From Phycisphaerae bacterium (GTDB lineage Bacteria; Planctomycetota; Phycisphaerae; Phycisphaerales; UBA1924), in assembly GCA_030426395.1 (NCBI GenBank), contig JAUHYE010000016.1, forward strand, positions 1-44,277: a stretch of 44,277 nt of DNA. Direction: 5' to 3'. The translations under genes were made by a program, and so were the position numbers. The first letter of the stretch is position 1. Every line of letters begins with the position of its first letter. The notes beneath the pieces were generated by a model. It was not told where the DNA came from. It made no database searches and saw only the letters and a list, made by a program, of their open reading frames with translations. Shown piece by piece: positions 27,543 through 36,012 of this stretch.

Positions 27543-28271
27543 TTACATCGGCCCGTCGAAGCTCACCTCGCACGTCCCGCTCCCATCGAGCGTCAGCTCG
27601 ACCGGCGCACCCAGCTGCCCGTCCACGATCGGCCGTGCCCGCACCTCCATCAGCTTGATGCGGTACCGCAGCGTCGGCGGGAACGCGAGGTCGCGCCCCG
27701 GGCGCTGCGGATCCTCGGGCGGGTCGAAACGCATGAAGGCGGCGGGCAGCACCATCTCGCGTCGGCCGTTGGGGGCCAGCGGGATGGTGAAGGGCGCGAC
27801 GTATCCATCGGGATTGCCCAGGACGGTTTCGTGCGTCCGCCACGCGCGGCCATCGGTGTCTGAGTACCCGATGCCGTGACGCGCGAGCGTCGAGATCGAA
27901 CCCTCGGAGAGGAGATAGCCGGTGTCGGTGTGGTTGATCAGCGTAACCCACACGGCGTGGCTGTCGGCCTCCTGGAGCAGGTCGTAGCCTTCGGCCTCGA
28001 GCCCCTTGAGCTCCTTAAGCATGGCGGCCTCGTCGCGCGAGACGAGTTCGATGTGATTACCAAACTGATACGAGCTCAACTCGGGCACAACCCGACGCAC
28101 CACGACCTCCACCTGCGTGGCCACCTCCGCAGCGTCAGGCTTCGCCGGTGGCTTGGGCACGGCCTGCTGGCCTGCCGCAGCGCGACCACCGCCCCCCATC
28201 CACCCCGCCAGCGCGACCGCGAGCCCCAGCCCCGCCGCCACGATCGCCAATGTCCACACGCTCGCTCGCAT
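27543..28271 (-). CDS. membrane-anchored exported protein, unknown function
   Basis: The 242-residue product begins MRASVWTLAIVAAGLGLAVALAGWMGGGG, an uncleaved anchor or signal. A Pro-rich linker precedes a domain of about 190 residues containing VVRRVVPELSSYQFGNHIELVSRDEAAMLKEL, HAVWVTLINHTDTGYLLSEGS and a beta-rich end (YVAPFTIPLAPNGRREMVLPAAFMRF). It has an immunoglobulin-like strand pattern. AAGGTGG is upstream of the ATG. It is convergent with EamA after a 41-base gap containing the repeat ACGGAGGCACGGAGG. Family not recognised. Confidence 0.7.
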   Translation of the reverse strand: MRASVWTLAIVAAGLGLAVALAGWMGGGGRAAAGQQAVPKPPAKPDAAEVATQVEVVVRRVVPELSSYQFGNHIELVSRDEAAMLKELKGLEAEGYDLLQEADSHAVWVTLINHTDTGYLLSEGSISTLARHGIGYSDTDGRAWRTHETVLGNPDGYVAPFTIPLAPNGRREMVLPAAFMRFDPPEDPQRPGRDLAFPPTLRYRIKLMEVRARPIVDGQLGAPVELTLDGSGTCEVSFDGPM

Positions 28272-28350
28272 GCCCGCCACCTTCCATAAGAACCGCTCCT
28301 CGGCATTGTCGCCGAAATGGCTCCGCGATGCAAGACGAAATGGCCCGGCC

Positions 28351-28602
28351 GCCAACTTCGGGCCCTCCCCCAGAGCCGTACCCGCTCCAACGCCGCCCGC
28401 CCCCGCCCCAAACCCGCCCGGCTCCACCCCAGAACCCCGCGCCTCCACCCCAAAGGCCCGTGCCTTCACCGTGAAGGCACGGGCCTTTGCCCCGAGAACG
28501 CCCGTTCCCGGGCCCTATCCGCCCGGCTTCGCCCCTGGGAGCGCAGCTTCTGCGCCCGAGGCGGCCGTCTTCATCCCCGGTGCGATTCTGACTGGAGTCC
28601 GC
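28351..28602. repeat. 21-bp tandem repeat array 3 (about 12 units)
   Basis: Twelve degenerate units of exactly 21 bases fill 28351-28602 in the 420-base gap before the gene at 28692. The loose consensus is CCGCCCGGCTTC, C or G, CCCC and four variable bases. The unit at 28351 contains GCCAACTTCGGGCCCT, close to GCCAACTTCGTGCCCT of array 1. Plus-strand heptads such as RAVPAPT, ANFGPSP and SAASAPE resemble array 1 heptads. It is more diverged than arrays 1 and 2. There is no further gene in the gap. Confidence 0.75.
28451..28489. repeat. perfect 18-bp hairpin within array 3
   Basis: Bases 28451-28468 (CAAAGGCCCGTGCCTTCA) are the exact reverse complement of 28472-28489, with the loop CCG. As in array 1, the hairpin arises where adjacent 21-bp units face each other. 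A T-run does not follow. Confidence 0.85.
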
Positions 28603-28691
28603 CCGCCAACGGCCCGATGACCGGGAGGACCCAGCCCGCCACCGGGCGGAACGCTCGACCCGCGACGCGGGGTTTCAGAAAGGACACGACC

Positions 28692-29393
28692 ATGGCCCGA
28701 CGCGCCCCTAAGCCCGACGCCCAGTTCCTGCTCAAGGCCCGATTGCTCGTCAAGCGGTGGCAGGAGCAGGGGCCCGAGACGCTGGGCCTCGATCCCGCCC
28801 ACGTCGACGCGCTGGAGGATCTGGTCGAGCAGGCCGGCGAATCGAGCGAGGCGTACCGCCGGCTGTACGCCGCGGCCCTGGCGGCCAACCAGGACCGCCG
28901 CACCGCCATGAAGCGGGCCCGCGCCACCTTCGGATCCCTGGTCACGGCCATCGACGCCCGCGCCAAGTACACCGGCGACCAGAAGCTGTACGGCCGGGCC
29001 TTCCTCAAGCCGCCCGCCGCGCCCGCCCCGCGGCCGGCGCCCACCACCCCGGGCCACGCCGAGCTGGCCCTGCGCAAGGGCGGGCCCATCGAGGTGCGGT
29101 TCAAGGGCACCGGCGAGGGCGTGATGTACGAGATCCAGCGCCAGGTGGTCGGGCTGGACAGGAGGGAGGGCCCGTGGGCCACCGTGGCCAACGGCGCGGG
29201 CAAGCGCTGGGTCGACCAGTGCCCGCCCAGCGGCGTCTTAGAAGTGCGCTACCGGGCGCGCGCGATGCGGCCTGGCCAAAAGGGGCCGTTCGGACCCGCG
29301 AGCGTGAGCGAGTGGTCGCTGGCCGTCGCGGCGACGTTCGGGTGCGGGCCGCAAGTGGGGGTGGTGGAACTGGCGCCGGGGCGCGCGGCGTAG
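28692..29393 (+). CDS. helical plus FN3-like protein, paralogue B
   Basis: The 233-residue product starts at ATG 28692, seven bases after AAAGGA. Its basic N-terminus (MARRAPKPDAQFLLKARLLVKRW) leads to a helical domain of about 75 residues (ALEDLVEQAGESSEAYRRLY, RTAMKRARATFGSLVTAID), a Pro/Ala linker (PAAPAPRPAPTTPG) and a beta-rich FN3-like domain (IEVRFKGTGEGVMYEIQRQV, VLEVRYRARA, SEWSLAVAATFG). The order of domains and spacing match paralogue A at 16867. It lacks export signals, and the high Arg/Lys content of the first half would suit nucleic-acid contact, though that is inference. Array 3 ends 90 bases upstream. Confidence 0.75.
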   Translation: MARRAPKPDAQFLLKARLLVKRWQEQGPETLGLDPAHVDALEDLVEQAGESSEAYRRLYAAALAANQDRRTAMKRARATFGSLVTAIDARAKYTGDQKLYGRAFLKPPAAPAPRPAPTTPGHAELALRKGGPIEVRFKGTGEGVMYEIQRQVVGLDRREGPWATVANGAGKRWVDQCPPSGVLEVRYRARAMRPGQKGPFGPASVSEWSLAVAATFGCGPQVGVVELAPGRAA

Positions 29394-29416
29394 AGGGATC
29401 GCGTCCGCTCGGATGC

Positions 29417-30208
29417 TCAGGGATCCAGCGGCGGCGGCGTGTTGGGGAGCGTCACGTCCTCGCCCATCAGCCAGCGCAGCGCGGCCTCGGGCGGGCGGAC
29501 GATGAACGCAACCTCTCGGCCGTTGCTCGCATCGCCATCGCCGTCCCAGACCGCGACGATCATGCCCACCAGTTCCCATCGGCCCGCGACTCGTCGCCCG
29601 ACGAACGAACCCGACCAGCCGGCCATATCGAATCCGCCGCGCCGGATGGTGACGTAGACATTGTCGGGGAACTCCAACGTACTGGCTCGGGCCTTGACCC
29701 GACGGAGGGGAACACGCTCGAAGCGCCCGGCCGGGGTCTCGCAGACGACGTAGAGGCGCTCGCCCCATGCGGGCTCGACGGTTGACACCTTCCAATCCAC
29801 CGGCGCCCCGCCATCGAGAGGCTCCTCGGCCTCGAACGCCAACCAGTCCTGGCCGTGTTCGTCCAGGTCCCGCTGCGTCATGGCGTCAGCGGTTTCGTCG
29901 GCGGCCAGGGGCGAGAACGAACCCATGCCCGCGACGGCGATGGGGACCGAGCCGTCGCGGAAGACGGCGTACGGCGCCTGGAACCCCCAGAACGATCCGT
30001 CGAATCCGTGGGCCACCGTGATCGCTCGACGGCCACGGACGATGGCCTGCGAACGGGCGACAGCAAAGTCGGCATCCTCACCGTCGGCAACGCCCACCGG
30101 CAGCACGTACGTGCGCACCGGTGCCGGCCAAGACTTGAACGGTGGAGCGGCGCAGCCGCCAAGCATCGCACAAAGCAGCACTGCCAACATCGGGCGAGCG
30201 TCACGCAT
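29417..30208 (-). CDS. trypsin-like serine protease lipoprotein
   Basis: The 263-residue product has a lipoprotein signal (MLAVLLCAMLGGC, lipid at C19) and GGAGGGGG before the ATG at 30208. The fold of trypsin can be traced: ITVAHGFDG supplies His67 in the place of the TAAHC His, DWLAFEAEEPL supplies Asp121, and GWSGSFVGRR with ELVGMIVAVWD supplies Ser199 with the oxyanion-loop Gly197. The Gly after the Ser (GSGG in active enzymes) is kept as Gly200, but Ser201 replaces the second Gly. All three triad residues are therefore present, so it may be an active, outer-membrane or cytoplasmic-membrane anchored protease. The assignment is from motif reading only. Confidence 0.6.
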   Translation of the reverse strand: MRDARPMLAVLLCAMLGGCAAPPFKSWPAPVRTYVLPVGVADGEDADFAVARSQAIVRGRRAITVAHGFDGSFWGFQAPYAVFRDGSVPIAVAGMGSFSPLAADETADAMTQRDLDEHGQDWLAFEAEEPLDGGAPVDWKVSTVEPAWGERLYVVCETPAGRFERVPLRRVKARASTLEFPDNVYVTIRRGGFDMAGWSGSFVGRRVAGRWELVGMIVAVWDGDGDASNGREVAFIVRPPEAALRWLMGEDVTLPNTPPPLDP

Positions 30209-30236
30209 CTGGAACCCCCTCCCGCGCTTAGCCCGG

Positions 30237-31421
30237 TTACTTGCGTCGGTTCGCCTTGCCCATCATCTTCGCCCGGATCGCCGCGGCGCGTTCCTCGGCG
30301 GTCTTGGGACGGCTGACGGGTTCCGGCTTGTCCTCGGCGGCGGGCGTTTCTTCCTCGGCGGGCGCTCGCGGCTCGTCCGCCTCGCCGGATTCTTCCTTGA
30401 GCAGCCGCTCGCGCGCGACCTCGTAACACGTCGCGAGCAACCCGACCAGCGGGAACTTGGCGTCCTCGAACGGGCTCGAGCCAAGTCGCCGCAGCATGGG
30501 CGTGGGCACGGGCGGGGGTTCTAAAGCCAGATCGAGCGCGTCCAGGTCGGCCGGGCTCTCCCAGAAGCGTTCGAGCAGCGCCTCGCCCTCGGGCAGCGCC
30601 GCGTCGCTGGCGCCTTCCACTCTCGGCTGGTAGATCGGCTTGGGGTTCGCCCCGCCCGCGCTGAGCAGGCGCCGGTGGCTCATACGCTCGGCCAGCTCGC
30701 CGTCTGGCAACCCTCGCAGCGTGAACGCCACCGACGGGTCCGCCGCGATGCGTTCGCTCAGCAGCATGACCACGCAGCACGCGTGCTTGCTCCAGCCCCC
30801 GCCCTCGGGCGAGTCGGGGCAGGTCGTCACGACCCTCACCGCGTCGGGCGAGGCGGGGAGCAAACTTAACCCCAGCGGCTCGAACACGTGCTCGACGTCG
30901 GCGGGCAATCGCCCACCCAAGACCTCGGCGGCGATGTGCGGCTGCTCGTTGAGCTGGTCGGCCACCGCGTCCCACTGCTCGGGCGTGAACGCGTCGACCT
31001 TGAGCTGGATGTCGTACGAGCGTGTCCGCCGCCCCTGCACGCTCGCGCGCACCAGCCCGGGCTCGACCACTAAAGTGCGCGTCTGCCCCAGGCGGGCGTA
31101 CTCCGTTCCTTCTTCGATCGCGCTGGGCCCGGCACTCAGCTCGAGCAGCCGCATCAGCCGCCGCTCGGGCACGCTGGCGAGCTCCTCGCCCTCTTTCCGC
31201 TTGAGCCGGATGCCACCCGAGACCCGCCGCGGCTTGGTCGGCAAGGGCCTCGGGTGCGGCCGCATCGGCGCGTTGGGCTTGGTCAGGCTCTCGCGCAGCG
31301 CCTGCACGGCCTTCTCGGTGGTGTCGGGCGCCCTGTCGGTCGTGGCGTCCGAGGCGATCTTGCCGGGCGTCTTGGGACGCGGCGTGGGCTTGGTGGGCTT
31401 GTCGGGTTTGTCGGGCATCAC
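30237..31421 (-). CDS. degenerate SWIM zinc-finger protein, partner of SNF2 helicase
   Basis: The 394-residue protein begins with a basic low-complexity tail (MMPDKPDKPTKPTPRPKTPGK). Residues about 95-200 match the conserved region that precedes SWIM fingers (EYARLGQTRTLVVEPGLVRASVQG, YDIQLKVDAFTPEQWDAVADQL, LPADVEHVFEPLGLSLLP). The finger itself, normally CxCPD...CKH, reads TTCPDSPEGGGWSKHACCV: the first and third Cys are Thr and Ser, so zinc binding is doubtful. The Lys/Arg-rich C-terminus ends KMMGKANRRK. Its start overlaps the SNF2 stop (ATGA), a pairing common in bacteria. It probably supports the helicase on DNA. Confidence 0.82.
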   Translation of the reverse strand: MMPDKPDKPTKPTPRPKTPGKIASDATTDRAPDTTEKAVQALRESLTKPNAPMRPHPRPLPTKPRRVSGGIRLKRKEGEELASVPERRLMRLLELSAGPSAIEEGTEYARLGQTRTLVVEPGLVRASVQGRRTRSYDIQLKVDAFTPEQWDAVADQLNEQPHIAAEVLGGRLPADVEHVFEPLGLSLLPASPDAVRVVTTCPDSPEGGGWSKHACCVVMLLSERIAADPSVAFTLRGLPDGELAERMSHRRLLSAGGANPKPIYQPRVEGASDAALPEGEALLERFWESPADLDALDLALEPPPVPTPMLRRLGSSPFEDAKFPLVGLLATCYEVARERLLKEESGEADEPRAPAEEETPAAEDKPEPVSRPKTAEERAAAIRAKMMGKANRRK

Positions 31422-34400
31422 GCGGCCTCGTCATCGCCGACGGCGTCCCCACGCAGCGTCAGCAGGTCGCGGAGCTGCGAGGTATCCAACTCGGTCAGCC
31501 ACCGTTCACCGGCCCCGACGATCTGTTCGGCCAGCTCGGTCTTCTGCTCGATCATCGCGTCGATGCGTTCCTCCAGCGTGCCGCGTACGACGAACTTGTG
31601 CACCTGCACCCGCTTGGTCTGGCCGATGCGGTACGCCCGGTCGGTCGCTTGGTTCTCGACGGCGGGGTTCCACCAGCGGTCGAAGTGGAACACGTGCGTC
31701 GCGGCGGTCAGGTTGAGACCAACACCACCGGCCTTGAGGCTCAGGATGAGCAAGGGCGTCGTGCCGTCGGCCTTCTGGAACTTGTTGATCAGCTCCTGCC
31801 GCTGCTTCTGCGTCGTCCCGCCGTGCAGGAAGAGCACGGGCTTGCCCAGCTCCTGCTGGAGCAGGGCCACCAGCAGCTTGCCCATCTGGCGGAACTGGGT
31901 GAACAGCAACGCCTGCTCGCCCGAGGCCATGACCTCCTGGAGCATCTCGACCAATCGCACGCACTTGCCGCTGCGCGTCGCGTCGGGCGCGCCGGGCTGC
32001 GAGAAGTCGTGGTCCTTGAGGAGCTGGGCCGGGTGGTTGCAGATCTGCTTGAGCCGGATGAGCGTGCTCAGGACCATGCCGCGGCGGTGCATGCCCTCGA
32101 CCCGGTCGATGTCGCGCAGCATCGTGTTGACGGTCGCCTCGTACAGCGCCGCCTGCTCGCTGGTCAGGTGGCAGTACTCGCGGCTCTCGACCTTCTCGGG
32201 CAGATCGCCCGCCACGCCCTCGTCGGTCTTCAGGCGACGAAGGATGAACGGCCTGACCAATCGACGCAACTGCTCGCGCCGTCCCTTGTCGCTGTACCGC
32301 TCGATGGGCAGGCTGAAACGGCGCCGGAAGTTGCCGATGGTGCCGAGATAGCCGGGATTACAGAAATCGATGATCGACCAGAGCTCGCTCAGCCGGTTCT
32401 CCACCGGCGTGCCGGTGAGCGCAAGCCGGTGGTCGGCGTGCAACTGGCGGACCGACTGCGCCTGCTTGGCCGCGGGGTTCTTGATGTTCTGGGCCTCGTC
32501 CAAGATGATCCGCCGCCAGGGCATGCGCGCCAGGAGTTCCTGGTCGCGGTGGGCCAGGGCGTAGGTCGTGAGCACCACGTCGGTGTCGCCGGCCTTGGCG
32601 ATGAACGCCTCGTCCTGGTGCCGCTCGGCCCCGTGGTGCACCAGCACCTTCAGGCTCGGGCAGAACTTGCGAGCCTCGTGCTCCCAGTTGCCCAGCACGC
32701 TCATCGGCACGATCGCCAGCGTCGGCGGCACCGGGGCTTCGGCGTACGGCCCCTGGCTGTGCAGGTACCGCTCGCGCGCGAGCAGTGCGAGCACCTGGAT
32801 CGTCTTACCAAGGCCCATGTCGTCCGCGAGGCACGCCCCGAAGCCGAAGCGCTCCAGGAAGCTCATCCACGCGACGCCGCGGAGCTGGTAGGGTCGCAGC
32901 TCGCCCCTGAACGTCGGCGGCGCTTCGACCTCGGGCAGGCTCTGGCTCTCGTCGCTCGAACCGAAGACCGCGCCGAGCCACCCGCTGGTCTCGATGCCGA
33001 CGATCGGCAGGGCCGCGCCTTCTTCGTCCATCGAGCCGTGGGCCATGCGGATGGCCTCGAGCACGGTCATCTCGCCGCCCGGATGCTCGCGGATGAACTT
33101 CGCGGCCGCCTTCACGTCCTCGGCCCGCACCTCGGCCCACTGCCCGCCCACGCGCACCAGCGGCGTCGAACCGTCCTTGGCGAGCTTCTCGAACTCGGCC
33201 AAAGTGAGTTTCAGCCCGCCGAGGGAGATCTCCCACGAGTACCGCACCAGCGTCTGCAGGCCGAGCTGGCTCTTGTGCGTGTGCGGTGCACCGGGAACAC
33301 CTTCTCCTTCGGGAGCCACACCCCAACCCTCGACATCGCCGACGATGCTCTCCATCGGGTCGCTGTCCAGGCGGAGCGTCGCCCCGACGCGGATGCTGGG
33401 CGAATCCCACCACGGCGGCGCGACGACGGTGATGCCCTGCTCGCCCAGCACGGGGGCGGTATCACGCAGGAACTGGTACGCCTGCTTGGTGGTCAGCTCG
33501 AGCTGCGTCGGCTCGCTCTGGCGAAGCGCGGTCTCGAGCTTGTCGAACAAGCGCGACGCACGCCCGAGCTCGCTGAGCAGGAGCTGCTGCGGATCGTCGA
33601 GCTGCCGCCCCTCGACCGTCACGCCCCGGCCCGTCAGGCTCCACACCTCGTCGGCGTCGACCTCGACGTTCTCGGTGCCCACCGCGCGCAGGTGGAACGT
33701 GAGCGCCCACCGCGTGTCATTGGGTGGCGGCTGCAAGTCCGGCAAATCATCGGTATTCACCGGCTCGTGCAGCTTCAGGCAGAGACGCCACAGTGCGCTC
33801 GCGCCGCGCTCTTCGAGCCGCGCCAGCCACCGCCGCACGCCCCGGGCCGCGTCGGTCCGCTCGGCCGGCATGATGCCCGACTCGTGCGACCCGTCCAGCA
33901 GCCCGCTCAGCCACGCGACGTGCGTGTCGTGGTCCTTGTTCTCGACCGCCTCGACGAGCTTCTCGCGCCCGAACGCCGACCGCGCCTGCGCGTCGAGCAC
34001 CAGGGTCAGGAAGTCGCTGAGCACGAGCCACGGATCGTGCTCGAGATCGTCCACGCCCGCGCTGCTCGCCAAAGGCATGGCGGCCAGTAACGAACTCGTC
34101 GCCCTGGCCGTGTGCTCGTCGGCCAGCCAGGGCTGCCAGCACCCGAGCAATCGCCCGTCGGGATGCTGCCGCAAACTCGGCACGAAGCGCTGCTGGATGA
34201 TGAGCTGCCGCACGAGCGCGAGCGCCACGATAAAGTGCCGCACGGTCGGTGCCACCAGCACGCCCGCCGCCGGCGCACCGCCATCGCCCGCCACCTCGAA
34301 GCGCCCCTCGCCCAGGGCCACCTCCGATGCCCCGCTGGCCACGTCGTTGATCGCGTCGAGCACAGCCGCCACGTGATCGGGCGCGAAGCTCACGCCGGGG

Positions 34401-34720
34401 ATCTTGACCTTCTCGAACTCGCCGGCGGCCTCGCCATCGGGCCGATCGACCACGCCCGCCGCCCGCGCCATGGCCGGGCTGGGCACGCGGCCGCCCTGGG
34501 GCAGCCGCAACTGCACCTCGCCAGCTTCGCCGTGCTCGCCGATCCTGGACCCCAGCGACTCCACGACCCGCTGGACGAAAGCCTCCCCCGCGATCCACGC
34601 CGGATCCTCGGACGCCTTCGCTTCCCGCAAGGGCGCGACCTCGGCCCACAGCCACAAGCGACCGGCGGACCACGCCGCGTGCAGGCACGCCGGCTGGCGT
34701 CGGACGGCGGTGCTCACCAT
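31418..34720 (-). CDS. SNF2-family DNA helicase/translocase
   Basis: The 1100-residue protein is a bacterial RapA/Snf2-like ATPase. The N-terminal 450 residues are the SNF2-associated region (DUF3670-like, ending near RVGGQWAEVRAEDVKAA). The helicase core has RGVAWMSFLERFGFGACLADDMGLGKT (Walker A near residue 634), LAIVPMSVLGNWEHEA, the DEAQ box RIILDEAQNIKNP (near 740), ALTGTPVENRLSELWSI, and the second lobe with LFTQFRQMGKLL, LSLKAGGVGLNLT and DRWWNPAVENQATDRAYRIGQ. It moves on duplex DNA and may displace proteins. It is the first gene after tRNA-Lys on the same strand and is coupled to the SWIM gene. Confidence 0.96.
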   Translation of the reverse strand: MVSTAVRRQPACLHAAWSAGRLWLWAEVAPLREAKASEDPAWIAGEAFVQRVVESLGSRIGEHGEAGEVQLRLPQGGRVPSPAMARAAGVVDRPDGEAAGEFEKVKIPGVSFAPDHVAAVLDAINDVASGASEVALGEGRFEVAGDGGAPAAGVLVAPTVRHFIVALALVRQLIIQQRFVPSLRQHPDGRLLGCWQPWLADEHTARATSSLLAAMPLASSAGVDDLEHDPWLVLSDFLTLVLDAQARSAFGREKLVEAVENKDHDTHVAWLSGLLDGSHESGIMPAERTDAARGVRRWLARLEERGASALWRLCLKLHEPVNTDDLPDLQPPPNDTRWALTFHLRAVGTENVEVDADEVWSLTGRGVTVEGRQLDDPQQLLLSELGRASRLFDKLETALRQSEPTQLELTTKQAYQFLRDTAPVLGEQGITVVAPPWWDSPSIRVGATLRLDSDPMESIVGDVEGWGVAPEGEGVPGAPHTHKSQLGLQTLVRYSWEISLGGLKLTLAEFEKLAKDGSTPLVRVGGQWAEVRAEDVKAAAKFIREHPGGEMTVLEAIRMAHGSMDEEGAALPIVGIETSGWLGAVFGSSDESQSLPEVEAPPTFRGELRPYQLRGVAWMSFLERFGFGACLADDMGLGKTIQVLALLARERYLHSQGPYAEAPVPPTLAIVPMSVLGNWEHEARKFCPSLKVLVHHGAERHQDEAFIAKAGDTDVVLTTYALAHRDQELLARMPWRRIILDEAQNIKNPAAKQAQSVRQLHADHRLALTGTPVENRLSELWSIIDFCNPGYLGTIGNFRRRFSLPIERYSDKGRREQLRRLVRPFILRRLKTDEGVAGDLPEKVESREYCHLTSEQAALYEATVNTMLRDIDRVEGMHRRGMVLSTLIRLKQICNHPAQLLKDHDFSQPGAPDATRSGKCVRLVEMLQEVMASGEQALLFTQFRQMGKLLVALLQQELGKPVLFLHGGTTQKQRQELINKFQKADGTTPLLILSLKAGGVGLNLTAATHVFHFDRWWNPAVENQATDRAYRIGQTKRVQVHKFVVRGTLEERIDAMIEQKTELAEQIVGAGERWLTELDTSQLRDLLTLRGDAVGDDEAA

Positions 34721-34763
34721 GCGTGGACCCCGAGGGCACGAACCCCGAACGCGGACAGAGAAG

Positions 34764-34836
34764 TAGGGGCGCAGGGACTCGAACCCTGGACCTGCGGATT
34801 AAAAGTCCGATGCTCTACCAACTGAGCTACACCCCC
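34764..34836 (-). tRNA. tRNA-Lys (anticodon UUU)
   Basis: On the minus strand the 73-base cloverleaf is complete: acceptor GGGGGTG pairs with CGCCCCT (one or two G-U pairs), D stem GCTC/GAGC with AGTTGGTA loop, anticodon arm CGGA-CTTTTAA-TCCG with anticodon TTT, T arm CAGGG-TTCGAGT-CCCTG and discriminator A. CCA is not encoded. It is 43 bases from the SNF2 helicase start on the same strand and so may be co-transcribed with it. Confidence 0.95.
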
Positions 34837-34969
34837 AAAAGGCGGGCCTTCTCGCACGGCGGAGATTCTCTCGCCACCAGAGGGACATTGTTGGGACCAA
34901 TCCTGCCCAAAGCCAGAAGCCGAAGGAATCCCCACCAGAACCGCCACGGACAACCGAACAACGACCCTC

Positions 34970-34975
34970 TACACT
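34970..34975 (+). promoter_or_regulatory. -10 box of a predicted leaderless cdsA mRNA
   Basis: TACACT ends seven bases before the ATG at 34983; CGGACA, 17 bases upstream, matches four of six -35 positions. No Shine-Dalgarno is present. Confidence 0.45.
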
Positions 34976-34982
34976 CGCCACA

Positions 34983-35891
34983 ATGCGCACGAGGCTCCTC
35001 TTCGGGCCCATCCTGATCGCCCTGCTGCTCGCCGGGCTCTGGCTCGACCAGGCCATCGAGGGCGTGGATTGGCCGCTCGACATGCCACCGCTCGGTTTCG
35101 ACGGCACCGCACCGCCGGGCGTGGTCGTGCTCCCGGTCATGCTGGCGATCGCCGGCCTGGGGGCGCGCGAGCTGGCCATCATGCTCAAGGCCAAGAACGT
35201 CCACGCCTCGCGCTTCACCCTGGCCGTTACGGCTGTTTTGGGCCTGCTCGCGTCGACGCCGCTGTTCGCCACGCTGGCCAAGGGCGACGGCGCCGCCGGT
35301 CTTGCCTCCGCCGCCGCCGCGATGGTGCTCGTGGGCATCCTCCACCACGCCCGCACCAAGAAGAGCGAGGGGGCCATGCTCAGCATCGGCGCGGTCCTCT
35401 TCGCCTTCGTCTACCTTGGCCTCACCTTCGGCTTCCTGCTGCGGATCCGCCTCGAGCACAGCGCCTGGGTGCTCGTCTGGGTGCTGGCCACCGTCAAGAG
35501 CTGCGACATCTTCGCCTACTTCACCGGCAAGGCCATCGGCAAGCGCAAGCTCATCCTCTGGCTCAGCCCGGGCAAGACCTGGGAAGGCCTTATTGGCGGG
35601 GTCATCGGCTCGGCCATCGTCGGCGGCGGTGGGCTCGCGCTGCTCACCCATCTCGGCATCTTCAACCCCGGCGGCTCGCCCGCCAGGCTCGCACTCGTTG
35701 GCGCGATCGCCGGCGCCTGCATCGGTTTGGCCGGCCAACTCGGCGACCTCATGGCCTCCATGATGAAGCGCGACGCGGGCATCAAGGACTCCAGCGCCCT
35801 TTTGCCCGGTTTTGGCGGAATCCTCGATGTCATCGACTCGCCCATCCTCGTCGCGCCGCTGGCCTATTGGACGTTGGCAGTCTGGGTCTGA
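34983..35891 (+). CDS. cdsA: phosphatidate cytidylyltransferase (CdsA)
   Basis: The 302-residue membrane enzyme makes CDP-diacylglycerol from CTP and phosphatidate, the entry to phospholipid synthesis. About eight membrane segments are visible, and SCDIFAYFTGKAIGKRKL followed by LSPGKTWEGLIGGVIGS is diagnostic. The C-terminal signature reads SMMKRDAGIKDSSALLPGFGG (from about residue 258) and ILDVIDS. Two consensus positions differ: His of PGHGG is Phe and Arg of LDRxDS is Val. The catalytic Lys/Asp of KD and the final Asp are kept, so activity is plausible. Convergent or neighbouring genes show no lipid operon. Confidence 0.93.
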   Translation: MRTRLLFGPILIALLLAGLWLDQAIEGVDWPLDMPPLGFDGTAPPGVVVLPVMLAIAGLGARELAIMLKAKNVHASRFTLAVTAVLGLLASTPLFATLAKGDGAAGLASAAAAMVLVGILHHARTKKSEGAMLSIGAVLFAFVYLGLTFGFLLRIRLEHSAWVLVWVLATVKSCDIFAYFTGKAIGKRKLILWLSPGKTWEGLIGGVIGSAIVGGGGLALLTHLGIFNPGGSPARLALVGAIAGACIGLAGQLGDLMASMMKRDAGIKDSSALLPGFGGILDVIDSPILVAPLAYWTLAVWV

Positions 35892-35925
35892 TGGGCAACT
35901 TCCCGCGCGTCGCCCGCACGACAAT

Positions 35926-35942
35926 CCGAGTTCGGGTTTTTT
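35926..35942 (+). terminator. weak terminator after cdsA
   Basis: CCG-AGTT-CGG is a very short stem directly followed by a run of six T after one G. The stem alone is weak, so the call is tentative. Confidence 0.3.
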
Positions 35943-36012
35943 CAAGAGCCATGCCGATTCCCGTCGTGGGCGCTACACTCCCCCGTAGTTTGGACCAGGG
36001 AGCTCAGCGTAC

